Source of the DNA: Cladorhizidae sp. MBARI D1340-BT2
Taxonomy: Eukaryota; Porifera; Demospongiae; Poecilosclerida; Cladorhizidae
Reading direction: 5' to 3'
DNA: 64,000 nt
Assembly (NCBI GenBank): GCA_028752905.1
Contig: JAQNBH010000012.1
Span: 26,173,816-26,237,815 of the forward strand
The notes under the pieces are model-generated. The model searched no databases and was not told the origin of the DNA. It saw only the letters and a program-made list of their open reading frames with translations. Shown piece after piece: positions 33,447 to 43,329 of the stretch (position 1 is its first letter; each line of letters opens with the position of its first letter). Position numbers and translations under genes: made by a program.

Positions 33447-33630
33447 TGTGATATAATCAGGAAAAGGAATTGCCTTCAGAACATTAGGCTCTTATCATCT
33501 TAAAACTCCAACACAGCAAACAAGATGACAATCACAATCAGATAAGGTAAGGTAACTAAAATGACCACGTGCAGAAAAGGGAGGGAGGGGAAATGGGAAA
33601 TGAAAAACATTTGACAAAGTTATCATAACA
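33447..33630 (-). repeat. 5' LTR of the young gypsy element
   Basis: 184 bp, one mismatch to 29677-29860. It carries the self-complementary segment at 33490-33507. If that segment marks the RNA 5' end, U3 would be about 123 bp and R-U5 about 60 bp. Confidence 0.96.
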
Positions 33631-35602
33631 AGTAGTGACTAGAACAGGCACAAGTAGTGACTAGAACAGGCCCAAGTAGTGACTAGAACAGGCCCAAGTA
33701 GTGACTAGAACAGGCCCAAGTAGTGACTAGAACAGGCCCAAGTAGTGACTAGAACAGACCCAAGTAGTGACTAGAACAGGCACAAGTAGTGACTAGAACA
33801 GACCCAAGTAGTGACTAGAACAGGCCCAAGTAGTGACTAGAACAGGCCCAAGTAGTGACTAGAACAGACCCAAGTAGTGACTATAACAGGCCCAAGTAGT
33901 GACTAGAACAGGCCCAAGTAGTGACTAGAACAGGCCCAAGTAGTGACTAGAACAGGCCCAAGTAGTGACTAGAACAGACCCAAGTAGTGACTAGAACAGG
34001 CCCAAGTAGTGACTAGAACAGGCCCAAGTAGTGACTAGAACAGGCCCAAGTAGTGACTAGAACAGGTCCAAGTAGTGACTAGAACAGGCCCAAGTAGTGT
34101 CTAGAACAGGCCCAAGCAGTGACTAGAACAGGCCCAAGTAGTGACTAGAGCAGGCCCAAGTAGTGATTAGAACAGGCCCAAGTAGTGACTAGAACAGGCC
34201 CAAGTAGCGACTAGAACAGGCCCAAGTAGTGACTAGAACAGGCCCAAGTAGTGTCTATAACAGGCCCAAGTAGTGACTAGAACAGGCCCAAGTAGTGACT
34301 AGAACAGGTCCAAGTAGTGACTAGAACAGGTCCAAGTAGTGACTAGAACAGGCCCAAGTAGTGACTAGAACAGGCCCAAGTAATGACTAGAACAGGCCCA
34401 AGTAGTAACTAGAACAGGCCCAAGTAGTAACTAGAACAGGCCAAAGTAGTGACTAGAACAGGCCCAAGTAGTGACTAGAACAGGCCCAAGTAGTGACTAG
34501 AGCAGGCCCAAGTAGTGATTAGAACAGGCCCAAGTAGTGACTAGAACAGGCCCAAGTAGTGACTAGAACAGGCCCAAGTAGTGACTAGAACAGGCCCAAG
34601 TAGTGTCTATAACAGGCCCAAGTAGTGACTAGAACAGGTCCAAGTAGTGACTAGAACAGGCCCAAGTAGTGACTAGAACAGGTCCAAGTAGTGACTAGAA
34701 CAGGTCCAAGTAGTGACTAGAACAGGCCCAAGTAGTGACTAGAACAGGCCCAAGTAATGACTAGAACAGGCCCAAGTAGTAACTAGAACAGGCCCAAGTA
34801 GTAACTAGAACAGGCCAAAGTAGTGACTAGAACAGGCCCAAGTAGTGACTAGAACAGGCCCAAATAGTGACTAGAACAGACCCAAGTAGTGACTAGAACA
34901 AGCCCAAGTAGTGACTAGAACAGGTCCAAGTAGTGACTAGAACAGGCCCTAGTAGTGACTAGAACAGGCCCAAGTAGTGACTAGAACAGGTCCAAGTATT
35001 GACTATAACAGGCCCAAGTAGTGACAAGAACAGGCCCAAGTAGTGACTAGAACAGGCCAACCAAGTAGTGACTAGAACAGGTCCAAGTAGTGACTAGAAC
35101 AGGTCCAAGTAGTGAATAGAACAGGCCCAAGCAGTGACTAGAACAGGCCCAAGTAGTGACTAGAACAGGCGCAAGTAGTGACTATAACAGGCCCAAGTAG
35201 TGACTAGAACAGGTCCAAGTAGTGACTAGAACAGATCCAAGTAGTGACTAGAACAGGCCCATGTAGTGACTAGAACAGGCCCAAGTAGTGACTAGAACAG
35301 GCACAAGTTAGTGACTAGAACAGGCCCAAGTAGTGACTAGAACAGGCCCATGTAGTGACTAGAACAGGTCCAAGTAGTGACTAGAACAGGTCCAAGTAGT
35401 GACTAGAACAGGCCCAAGTAGTGACTAGAACAGGCCCAACTAGTGACTAGAACAGGTCCAAGTAGTGACTAGAACAGGCCCAAGTAGTGACAAGAACAGG
35501 CCCAAGTAGTGACTAGAACAGGCGCAAGTAGTGACTAGAACAGGCCCAAGTAGTGGAACAGGTGACTAGAACAGACCCAAGTAGTGACTATAACAGGCCC
35601 AA
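33631..35602. repeat. 22-bp satellite, right block (about 90 copies)
   Basis: Continuation of the satellite at 27935-29676. Higher-order patterns occur: a run around 34141-34470 recurs almost unchanged at 34500-34830, showing segmental duplication of about 16 units. The last unit carries ACTATAAC, as the first unit does, and passes in frame into the gypsy relic at 35603 (GPSLLGWNW). Confidence 0.97.
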
Positions 35603-36052
35603 GCCTGTTAGGATGGAACTGGTTCAGCATTTTATGTTTCGATTGGAAGTCCATTAATGCAGTGCACCACCAAACAGTAGTATTAGAATAGCTGGAGAAG
35701 TATCAAGGGGTGTTCAGGGAAAGACTAAGAAAATTGAAAGGTCGTGAAGCCAAGATCCATGTAGACCTGACTGCTCAACCACATTTACTGCAGATTCCAT
35801 ATGCCACAAGAAGCAAAGTGGAGGCTGAACTTGAGCACCTGAAGGAAGAAAAAAAGAAAAAAAGAACAGCCTGTTCAATTCATTGATTGGGCAGCCCCAA
35901 TTGTGCCAGTCCTGAAAGCAGACAAATGGTCACTTGGGATCTGTGCAGGATCGACTCCCATTTGGTGTATCGGGTATTTTTCAGAGAGTAACAGAGTCCA
36001 ATTTGGTTAGAATACCAATGTTGTTGTGTACCTTGATGGTACTGTGGCGGCT
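35603..36052 (+). pseudogene. Old Ty3/gypsy relic, protease-RT linker and RT start
   Basis: Reads LLGWNWFSIL and DWKSINAVHH, then GREAKIHVDLTAQPHLLQIP and YATRSKVEAELEHLKEEKKK. It continues in another frame with IDWAAPIVPVLKADKWS-like text. These fit the GPSLLGR.WL motif, the linker and the first RT motif of Ty3/gypsy elements. The RT catalytic domain, RNase H and integrase are absent. The same element starts at 26861, and the satellite between them occupies the protease-RT linker. It ends where a candidate LTR begins. Confidence 0.8.
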
Positions 36053-36210
36053 TGGCTTTTCCCGCCAACTTTATTGAATTATTCTAATTAATCATGCAAT
36101 TTATTCTTTGACCCTTTACCAATATATGATTTTGTTCTGAACATCAAATAAAAACTTTCCTGTCAAATTAGGAGTCCCATGAACGGTCATTTCTGGACTC
36201 CTATAGTACA
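36053..36210 (+). repeat. Candidate LTR followed by a PBS-like site
   Basis: The segment starts TGTGGCGGCTTGG, ends TATAGTACA, contains AATAAA near 36150, and is followed at once by CTGGTGACAGGACGAAC, which resembles a tRNA-type PBS. This is the expected anatomy of a 5' LTR. No second copy and no gag are seen downstream, so it may be a remnant or chance. Confidence 0.4.
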
Positions 36211-37542
36211 CTGGTGACAGGACGAACAGATCTAGCTGTGTAGTCCACAAAGAAAGTATAAACATTGCACAGACAGTACGTGAACCATACGGAATGCAGT
36301 CATGTGCTATGCATGCTGTGCACGCCGCTCCGAGACAAAACTTGATTTTTGGAGTTCTGAAAATCAGCCTATGGTGAGTCTCGTATTCTGATTCAACCTT
36401 GTTATATCGCCAAAACCAAGGCCATGAGTATTTAACTTGTTTTTAGTAAATTATTCATGGCAATGTTGTAGATCAACCTCTGTGATCTACAATGTCTCCA
36501 TACTACGACAATGACAGGATTAAACAAGATTGATAAGCTTCACAAAAACTATTTCACAATCCCCAGCCTGACATGAGGTGGGGTGATGGTGCTCTCCTTT
36601 TAGACCCCCATTGCCCCTTTACCTCATGTCACTACTTATGCATACATTACATTCATCACATTATATCAGTTCATGTTCTAGGTTTGCCTGTGCAGGCCTC
36701 TTATCTATCATTCTTCATGTCGGGGCTTGTAGTTGGGGCTTGCCCAGGCGGGTGATCCCCAACAGGCAAATTAGCTGGAAAAGTACTAGCTAGCATCCTT
36801 GAAGTCTTGGCCAGAGATAGCAGAGCTGGCATGCTCCCGAGAGCTGGTTGGTGTTCATTGCCTTGAAGGTCAAGGTTGGACTGCTGGGGTAGCACCATAA
36901 TGTGGAGGATTACTCCAAGTTTCCAGCAAGTTGGGGTCCATGCTATGTCCTGTGTCTGTGAAGTGGCACAGGGTTTGTAGATGTATTTGGTTCTGTATGT
37001 TGTTAGGATAGTTGCAGTGCTCATCAATTGACTGATCACATCATCATCTAGGAAGTCATCTTCGATCTCTTGTACTCAATTGTGATTTTATCCACCATAC
37101 ATTCCATCAGTCCATGTTTGTCAAAGAATCATTTTCTATGTCCACTAGATCCCTACAAAACTTCCTCCATGTGTCAGCCATTGTATGTTGGAAACTTTGG
37201 GCCAAGTTCTATAGTGAAGTAGAGCCGTAGACCGATGCCCGTGCTAGCTCAAATGGACCTCTGGGATGTTGGTGTGCAATAGCCACTAATATAAAATATT
37301 CTATTTGTAGAGGCTTCAGGTGACTGCTGGTAGCCTGTCTAACTTCCATTAGCAATGTGAATGTGAACAGAGCACAGCACTAGAATAAGGAGCACATGGT
37401 TAATAACAATCTGTCATAGTCAGAAGCAGCAAAATATTACGTACTATATAAGTATATAAATATCTACACAAATATGAGGAGTGTAATGTAAAAAGGAGTC
37501 TTCCATCAAGTTCCACACTTGCAGTAAACAGGGAATACACTG
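36211..37542. other. Unassigned sequence
   Basis: No domain was recognised. Short frames on both strands around 36570-37040 show no family resemblance. Confidence 0.35.
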
Positions 37543-37722
37543 TTACTGAGTAGCAAGCCACTCCTTCACTGCCTCCCTGTCCCTCTCCTGCTACTTTGCG
37601 TAGAGCTGGATGGCCTCACAGTTCTGCTTCACCACCCTATTAGCCACTGCCCACGGGTTCTTCGTAAAGAACTTCTCCACCTCATACGCATGTTCTTCCG
37701 AAGCAAACCCACTGGTGTTTAC
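37543..37722 (-). pseudogene. M1 aminopeptidase (puromycin-sensitive type), last exon with an internal stop
   Basis: The - strand after the acceptor GCATGCAG reads VNTSGFASEEHAYEVEKFFT, KNPWAVANRVVKQNCEAIQL and YAK, then a TAG (complement of 37591-37593), then QERDREAVKEWLATQ and TAA. It matches the final helical repeats of puromycin-sensitive aminopeptidase (ERAP1-like C-terminal domain), a zinc metallopeptidase that removes N-terminal residues. The TAG sits where the family has Trp, so a single G-to-A change would explain it. Together with the isolated second exon at 41108-41325 this suggests a decaying or duplicated gene fragment. A sequencing error cannot be excluded. Confidence 0.7.
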
Positions 37723-38211
37723 CTGCATGCATACAAGTAGGAGTTAGTTTGGGGGCATGTCCTCTGAGCATGAACAAACAGAACTTGATTGAATATGAAC
37801 TACAATGACTGCCAGTACTTGTAAGCTGAGTAGCTGGCCACCTCAGCAGCAGCTAGCAGAGTAATGGGATGATGAGAGGAGGTATTCAGTTTTAACTCAT
37901 TAGGGCTGATAGCAGACATATCCCTGCATGCAGGGATTTCATGTTTCATGACGATAGTGAAATTGGAAGCCATCATCAAAAGTTACACTAGATCTCACAC
38001 AGTAAAATCCAACTCTAGCTGTTGGTTGGCAAGGCTGCGTCTAACCCTACTCTACCAGAATAACACCTGGTTTGTGAAATGGTGAGGTTTACGGTGGCAA
38101 GCATTGTTGTCTTCTACAAAAGCAAAAGACTTAAAAAAGTGCGTAGCTACTGTTGTTATAGTATTAAATGGTTTCATTTTAACGTGGAAGTATTCTGGGA
38201 GAAAATCATTT
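37723..38211. other. Unassigned, between aminopeptidase pieces
   Basis: The penultimate aminopeptidase exon should lie on this side on the - strand, but none was recognised. Confidence 0.4.
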
Positions 38212-38345
38212 GCCTGATGTACTAGTGCTTAGAAGACAGAGGTACCACCTATCCAAAGCTAAAATGGCTGCTATGGTCGTCATGCTAGAGCTTAGAAGAC
38301 CGAGGGTACCAATTATGTAAAGCTAAAATGACTGCTATGGTCTTC
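38212..38345. repeat. About 69-bp duplication, 2 copies
   Basis: GCTTAGAAGAC, GAGG, GTACCA, AAAGCTAAAATG and CTGCTATGGTC recur in order in two adjacent units. Confidence 0.8.
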
Positions 38346-38877
38346 AGCCTAAACACTAGTGTTCTAGAGAAACAATTCCCAATCTTTAGATTGTTGCTAA
38401 GCTAGCTAGCATATCAACAATGCTTACCTGATAGAACCCTCAAGCCATGAAGAAGTCATCCGCCTTGACCCTTGCTAGTTACTACATTACATAAAATTCA
38501 GGCATACATGTGTGACATATTAAAAATAAAAATAAAAATTGCCCTAAAATAGGCAGCTCAGTTTTGACTTTGGCACTTGGTGGTGCAGGATTAATGACGG
38601 TTCTTTAACAGACTAGAGTAATTAACACCATCTTCTTCTAGTAGGTATGTTATAGATTACAACAGATCATATTACAGGAAAAGGCAAACATTTCTAAGGG
38701 CTTATATTTTTATTTCCAATTCATGAAAATTTAGCCTCAGTTATGTACTCTGAGCTTAAGCAAACAAAACTGGAATGACCTCGACTACTTGTCAGTATTT
38801 TGTACGCTCCTATAATATAGCTCTCATAATGGAGGCCAACAAGTAGCTAGCATCAGATTTAGTAGCATTATGGAGAT
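38346..38877. other. Unassigned, one arm of a distant inverted duplicate
   Basis: A phrase at about 38436-38490 (ACCCTCAAGCCATGAAGAAG, GCATCC-like continuation) is repeated in inverted orientation at about 39900-39965. Neither copy could be assigned to a gene. A - strand reading next to a GTAAGC donor-like site (about 38426) has an in-frame TGA. Confidence 0.4.
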
Positions 38878-39010
38878 GAGTAGCTCTAGCCATCCAAGCA
38901 GCAGCTAGCAGAGTTATGGAAACTGAGTAGCAGTCATCTGAGCAGAAGCAAGCGTTATGGAGACTGAGTAGACAATCATCTGAGCAGCAGCTAGCAAGTG
39001 TTATGGAGAC
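38878..39010. repeat. 45-50 bp tandem repeat, about 3 copies
   Basis: Units containing GAGCAGCAGCTAGCA, GTTATGGAGAC and TGAGTAG follow one another with small indels. Confidence 0.75.
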
Positions 39011-39130
39011 AAGATTTCGCTAAGACTGAACCCGTTTATATAGGGTCTTAAACGTGTGGACATGTGGGTAACCACACCCACTTTAAATACTAGGTTAAAT
39101 GAAATCACGAAATTATAAACCCTGAGATCT

Positions 39131-39305
39131 TATGGTACATACATATACAGTAGGGGTGGGGTGACATATATATATACCCCATGCTATACCAGCACTCACT
39201 TAACAAGTAATGCTGTGGGCATATGGTACATGCATATACAGTAGGGGTGGGGGTGACTCATATATACCCCATGCTATACCAGCACACACTTAACAAGTAA
39301 TGCTG
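39131..39305. repeat. 91-bp duplication, 2 copies
   Basis: TATGGTACAT, CATATACAGTAGGGGTGGGG, ATATACCCCATGCTATACCA and TTAACAAGTAATGCTG recur in order at 39131 and 39222. Confidence 0.9.
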
Positions 39306-40255
39306 AGGGGCAAAAAGCACACATCAAGGTATTAGTGAGTTCCATAGACACATAATATGTAACAAATGACGTAAATTTTCATCCGGGCCTGTCCACAAGG
39401 GCTCCAGACTAGACTGGAAGCAACTGATGTGGTAGCTACAGCAAACAATAGACTAAAGGCCAGTTCACAATATGTCATGAGGCCATGGCATTTCCTCGCT
39501 TTGAGCAGTTCACAATATCTGCCTGGTCGCATCACATCCCTTGGCTTACTACCAACAATTATGAAACCACACCCATTAATTAATGAGCCTTCAATCTCTA
39601 ATTGACTTGCTAGATGTAACCATGTACTAAGAAAGTTCCGCACCATCTCTATCAACCTTTCCACATTCATCTCTTCCTTGGCGAAACCTTTGCCCTCCGA
39701 AACACAAATAAAGCACACCAACATGTGTTGACCGATGTGTTGCCACTGGAACTAGAATAGAAATCGAGTTTATTCAAGCAAATCAACTTCATGTTCACAA
39801 TGTCACCAAAAATTATGTGTTGAATAGCTTAGCTAGTGCGAGTGGCATATTGTGACCGGACTTAATCCTTACCCACATCTGACTTCTACTTGTGATGAAG
39901 TTACAGCAGTCAGCAGGAGTCAAGGATGCCTTCTTCATGGCTTGAGGGTTGCACCACGTAAACCGAATGTTATGCTATCTAGCTTAGTGCAATAAAAGTA
40001 AAGGAAATATGGAATACCTTGTCTCTGCTAATCTGTAGCTCACTATCATTCATGTCAAGCACCATAGTGGTCATTTTAGCTATTGGCTAGCTTGCTGCTA
40101 TATCCAGAAACACTGCTGTTTTTCTAGTAGAGAATGATTAGATGCAACCTTGCCAGCCAGAAGGTTGTAGTAGAATTGAACTTGTGAGCTCTAGTAAAGA
40201 TTCTTTGTAATGGTGACAAAGTTGAGCTCCTTGTATGGATATATGTATCTACTAT
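39306..40255. other. Unassigned sequence
   Basis: A 130-residue - strand frame at 39724-39332 has no recognised domain and weak coding character. The inverted partner of the 38436-38490 phrase lies near 39900-39965. Aminopeptidase exons expected in this interval were not found. Confidence 0.35.
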
Positions 40256-40370
40256 CCACAGGAACATAAAACCTCCATGCCCAGCAAAATATCCTCAGGA
40301 ACATGAAATCTCCATGCACAGCAGAATATCCTCGGGAACATGAAACTTCCATGCACAGCAGAGCACATAT
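40256..40370. repeat. About 41-bp tandem repeat, 2.7 copies
   Basis: GGAACATGAAA, CTCCATGCACAGCA and AATATCCTC recur in three adjacent units. Confidence 0.85.
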
Positions 40371-40762
40371 GAACCATTCCTATTCTCATGCTCTAACCAT
40401 CATCATGAATAGTAGCATGCTCTAACCAGTCCCATTCTACTAACAGAAGCACACTCAACTTTTGATTGAAAAAAGTAGAAGGATAAGAACTGCAAAAATA
40501 TGCTAGAAAAGGGGAGAGAAGGAAGGAAAGGAAAGTGCCTGTTTGTGTGCAGCTAGAGCTCTGGTGTAGTTGTAAATAAACAGAAGAAGAAAAGAAAAGG
40601 CAACAGTTGTGGTCTGCCCCACTCCCCTCTCCCCCCCTCCCCTCCCACACTTATCCTGACTCTACTGACTGCTGTGCTCTAACAACTAGGAGGAATATTT
40701 TCCAAGGGTTAACTATTTGTGGAGACAAAGGAAATATTTGAGGATTGTGTAGTATATAGTGC
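40371..40762. other. Unassigned sequence
   Basis: C-rich tract near 40617-40648 and mixed low-complexity purine runs near 40500-40600. No gene was recognised. Confidence 0.4.
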
Positions 40763-41085
40763 GAGCCACAGCAAGCTCTACTGCTGCTCCTCACTGTGCC
40801 TATTCATGGCTGGACACCAACCATGAAAAGTGCCAATAGTAACTAGCATGCAGTGTGAGCCACAGCAAGCTCTACTGCTTCTCACTGTGCCTATTCATGG
40901 CTGAACACCAACCATGAAAAGTGCCAATAGTAACCTAGCATGCAGTGGTAGCCACAGCATGCTCTACTGCTCCTCACTGTGCCTATTCATGGCTGGACAC
41001 CAACCATGAAAAGTACCAATAGTAACCTAGCATACAGTGGGAGCCACAGCAAGCTCTACTGAAACCATGAAAAGTGCCAATAATA
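40763..41085. repeat. 92-94 bp tandem repeat, about 3.5 copies
   Basis: GAGCCACAGCAAGCTCTACT, CTCACTGTGCCTATTCATGG and CACCAACCATGAAAAGTGCC recur with starts near 40763, 40857, 40949 and 41041. Confidence 0.92.
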
Positions 41086-41107
41086 ACCCCTGGAAGATAC
41101 TCCTCTA

Positions 41108-41325
41108 TCTGATATATGCACCTCCATCAGCTTCTCAAAGGTGTCTTCACCACCATTGGCCAAGGAGAGATAGGAAATGGCAAACTTCAGGTTATAATCA
41201 ATGGGCTCTCGGCTGGTCACATGATCATATAATCTCCTCTTAACCTCTGCGATGACCTCCAAGACTCCATTCTTGCCCATCTGACCAATCACAAGACTTC
41301 GTAGAATCACATCTAGAGGCCCTGC
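41108..41325 (-). pseudogene. M1 aminopeptidase (puromycin-sensitive type), internal exon
   Basis: After the acceptor GGTTATGCAG the - strand reads GPLDVILRSLVIGQMGKNGV, LEVIAEVKRRLYDHVTSREP and ANGGEDTFEKLMEV. It matches the ERAP1-like C-terminal domain of puromycin-sensitive aminopeptidases, in which the family reads LR.LV.G..GK.G...V..EA..RF..HV. The frame is open; the donor after LME would be GTGCAT, a weak match. The next exons toward the 3' end are not recognisable before the last exon at 37722-37543, so the locus appears incomplete. This exon itself shows no lesion, so it may be part of a live gene whose other exons I missed. Confidence 0.65.
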
Positions 41326-41469
41326 ATAACCAGATATAATACAGCTTGGCCCACTTTTATAAATGATGGACGTCCCTCCAACTGCCTTTTCCCAATCCAT
41401 ACCTCATATCTGACCTATACATTGGCAGCTTTTTAGTTGCCTAAATTAGTACCAAAAAAACCACCACCA

Positions 41470-41906
41470 TGCTTGCATCCTTCACTAAGGCAGTGCTTGC
41501 ATCCTTCACTGAGGCAGTGCTTGCATCCTTCACTGAGGCAGTGCTTGCATCCTTCACCAAGGCATTGCTTGCATCCTTCACCAAGGCAGTGCTTGCATCT
41601 TCACCAAGGCAGTGCTTGCATCCTCCACGAAGGCAGTGCTTGCATCCTTCACCAAGGCAGTGCTTGCATCTTCACCAAGGCAGTGCTTGCATCCTCCACG
41701 AAGGCAGTGCTTGCATCCTTCACCAAGGCAGTGCTTGCATCCTTCACTAAGGCAGTGCTTGCATCCTTCACTAAGGCAGTGCTTGCATCCTTCACTAAGG
41801 CAGTGCTTGCATCCTTCACTGAGGCAGTGCTTGCATCCTTCACCGAGGCAGTGCTTGCTTCTTCACCAAGGCAGTGCTTGCATCCTCCACGAAGGCAGTG
41901 CTTGCA
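41470..41906. repeat. 24-bp tandem repeat, about 18 copies
   Basis: Unit GCAGTGCTTGCATCCTTCAC plus TAAG, with AAGG/GAGG variants; some copies lose one base (CATCTTCACC) or read CATCCTCCACG. As 24 is a multiple of three, long frames of eight-residue repeats appear on both strands, but the one-base-shorter copies shift them. No start, signal or neighbouring exon supports a protein. Confidence 0.95.
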
Positions 41907-43091
41907 GTAAACCTCAAAATCATATGTGTGACAAAACCTTGAAATTAATCTTTCTCTCACCACCTCACAGAACTTGTATACAACAGGTCCACTCTTAAAA
42001 ATTTTGTACCAAAATGTTTCAATGCACTTCCACAACTACTCTGCAGTAGCTGGATAATAACGATGATGCAATGGGGTATCTACAAGACATGTTTTTGCAA
42101 TTTGCTAGTAGAATTTTTTATTACTACCATCATACTATTCCTGGAACAAAGCAGTTGGTTAGAATCATGTTGAGATCTGTTGATGTCGCACAAACAAGCT
42201 AAATACATGATGTGAACGAATGCCCTGTGCTCAGTTCTGATGAATCATGGATAATCTAATAACTGTGCCATTTGTTGATACTCTGACAGGTGGTTATAGG
42301 CTATTGGTGGACATCTGCGGATGAACTCCGGTAACTCTGCCATCCATGGATGCTCCATGCACATCCCTAACTTGGTCATCCATGACACAGGGGTGACGAG
42401 GACAATACTGGACACATTTATTACCCTTTACCTAATACTTCTATATATGTGTTTTTAAAAATAAACCTGTATTATATTTGGAGTTCATAGATCAAGGTCC
42501 TGTAAATGTTTGTTGACATTTGTGAACTTTGATTTATTGTATATTTTTGCTCCATATATACAGAGGAACCTCATTTATCTAGCAGTGTGGGACAAAGAGG
42601 TGCCTGTAACTTTGAAACTGTAAATTATTTCATATTCAATTTTTAATAATTCCTAAAATATTACAGTATGACCTTCATGTTTGCATGCTGCAGTCTTATC
42701 TCCACTTCTGTCTAACCTGTCACTTCTTTTGTACATTATACAAACTGAGGTATATATGTACTTCATGATTCCAAGGAGTCATAGTCTGGGATGCGTGAGT
42801 GCAAGAAAAAGGGAGTTCCAATTAATAAGTAGCAGGTTCATCATCACTACTACAACATTTGTGTTTCTATTATTGTGAAGCTAAAGTTAGGAATTGGACT
42901 TCACAGAGGTCAGACATAGACATTGATGTAGTGGACTGACTGCTGTAGCTCTTGACTAAAACATTGCCTTCAATACAAACTAACAACCTCCCCACCTCCC
43001 CCCCCACGCCCCATTTAACTAGAACAAAAATGTGTTTTTTTATGTTGGGTTATCCACGTATACCTCAACCATTTGGCAATAAAAAAATCAT
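41907..43091. other. Unassigned sequence
   Basis: No domain was recognised on either strand. A C-rich run lies near 42988-43010. The retroelement on the right starts at 43092. Confidence 0.4.
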
Positions 43092-43215
43092 TGTTACAGA
43101 TAACTAGCTCGTTATACCACTAGAGATAGTCAACCTAACACAGATGATAGTAGGAATTGATGTGTCTTCACTGCTTAACTTACAAGAGGCATTCTAGCCT
43201 TGTCCACAAGATGGC
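43092..43215 (-). repeat. 3' LTR of the Gmr1-like element
   Basis: Shares CTAGCTCGTT, GATGTGTCT, TGCTTAACTTACAAGAGGCA and CTTGTCCACAAG with the copy at 47040-47165, in the same order. Similarity fades after the GGCT near 43214; the U3 end could extend to about 43253. Confidence 0.8.
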
Positions 43216-43329
43216 TCCTTTAAGTAGGCTGTTAGCCATGAACCCAGGACAGACTATATTATATAAGGCAATATGCATACTAATGATCAGTTTTGTGTCT
43301 TGTCATGATCTATTCTATGGTGGATATGA

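Larger units (their letters stand above)
29677..33630 (-). mobile_element. Young, nearly intact Ty3/gypsy LTR retrotransposon
   Basis: A 3,954-bp element on the - strand with two 184-bp LTRs (TG...CA) that differ at one visible position. Order 5' to 3' on the - strand: LTR 33630-33447, self-complementary primer site, gag-protease-RT-RNase H-integrase coding 33426-29889, polypurine tract 29876-29861, LTR 29860-29677. The integrase lies after RNase H, the normal Ty3 order. There is one frame break, near 30730, between the integrase zinc finger and its catalytic core. The insertion lies within the 22-bp satellite, so it postdates most of the satellite's growth. The near-identical LTRs indicate recent activity. 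Confidence 0.95.

Noticed and set aside
27935..35602. CRISPR-like array of short direct repeats
   Set aside because: The 22-bp units are directly adjacent with no spacers, the context is eukaryotic, and the unit matches neighbouring gypsy pol codons.
39332..39724. 130-residue - strand frame as a further aminopeptidase exon
   Set aside because: No residue pattern of the aminopeptidase C-terminal domain could be matched, and no splice sites fit.
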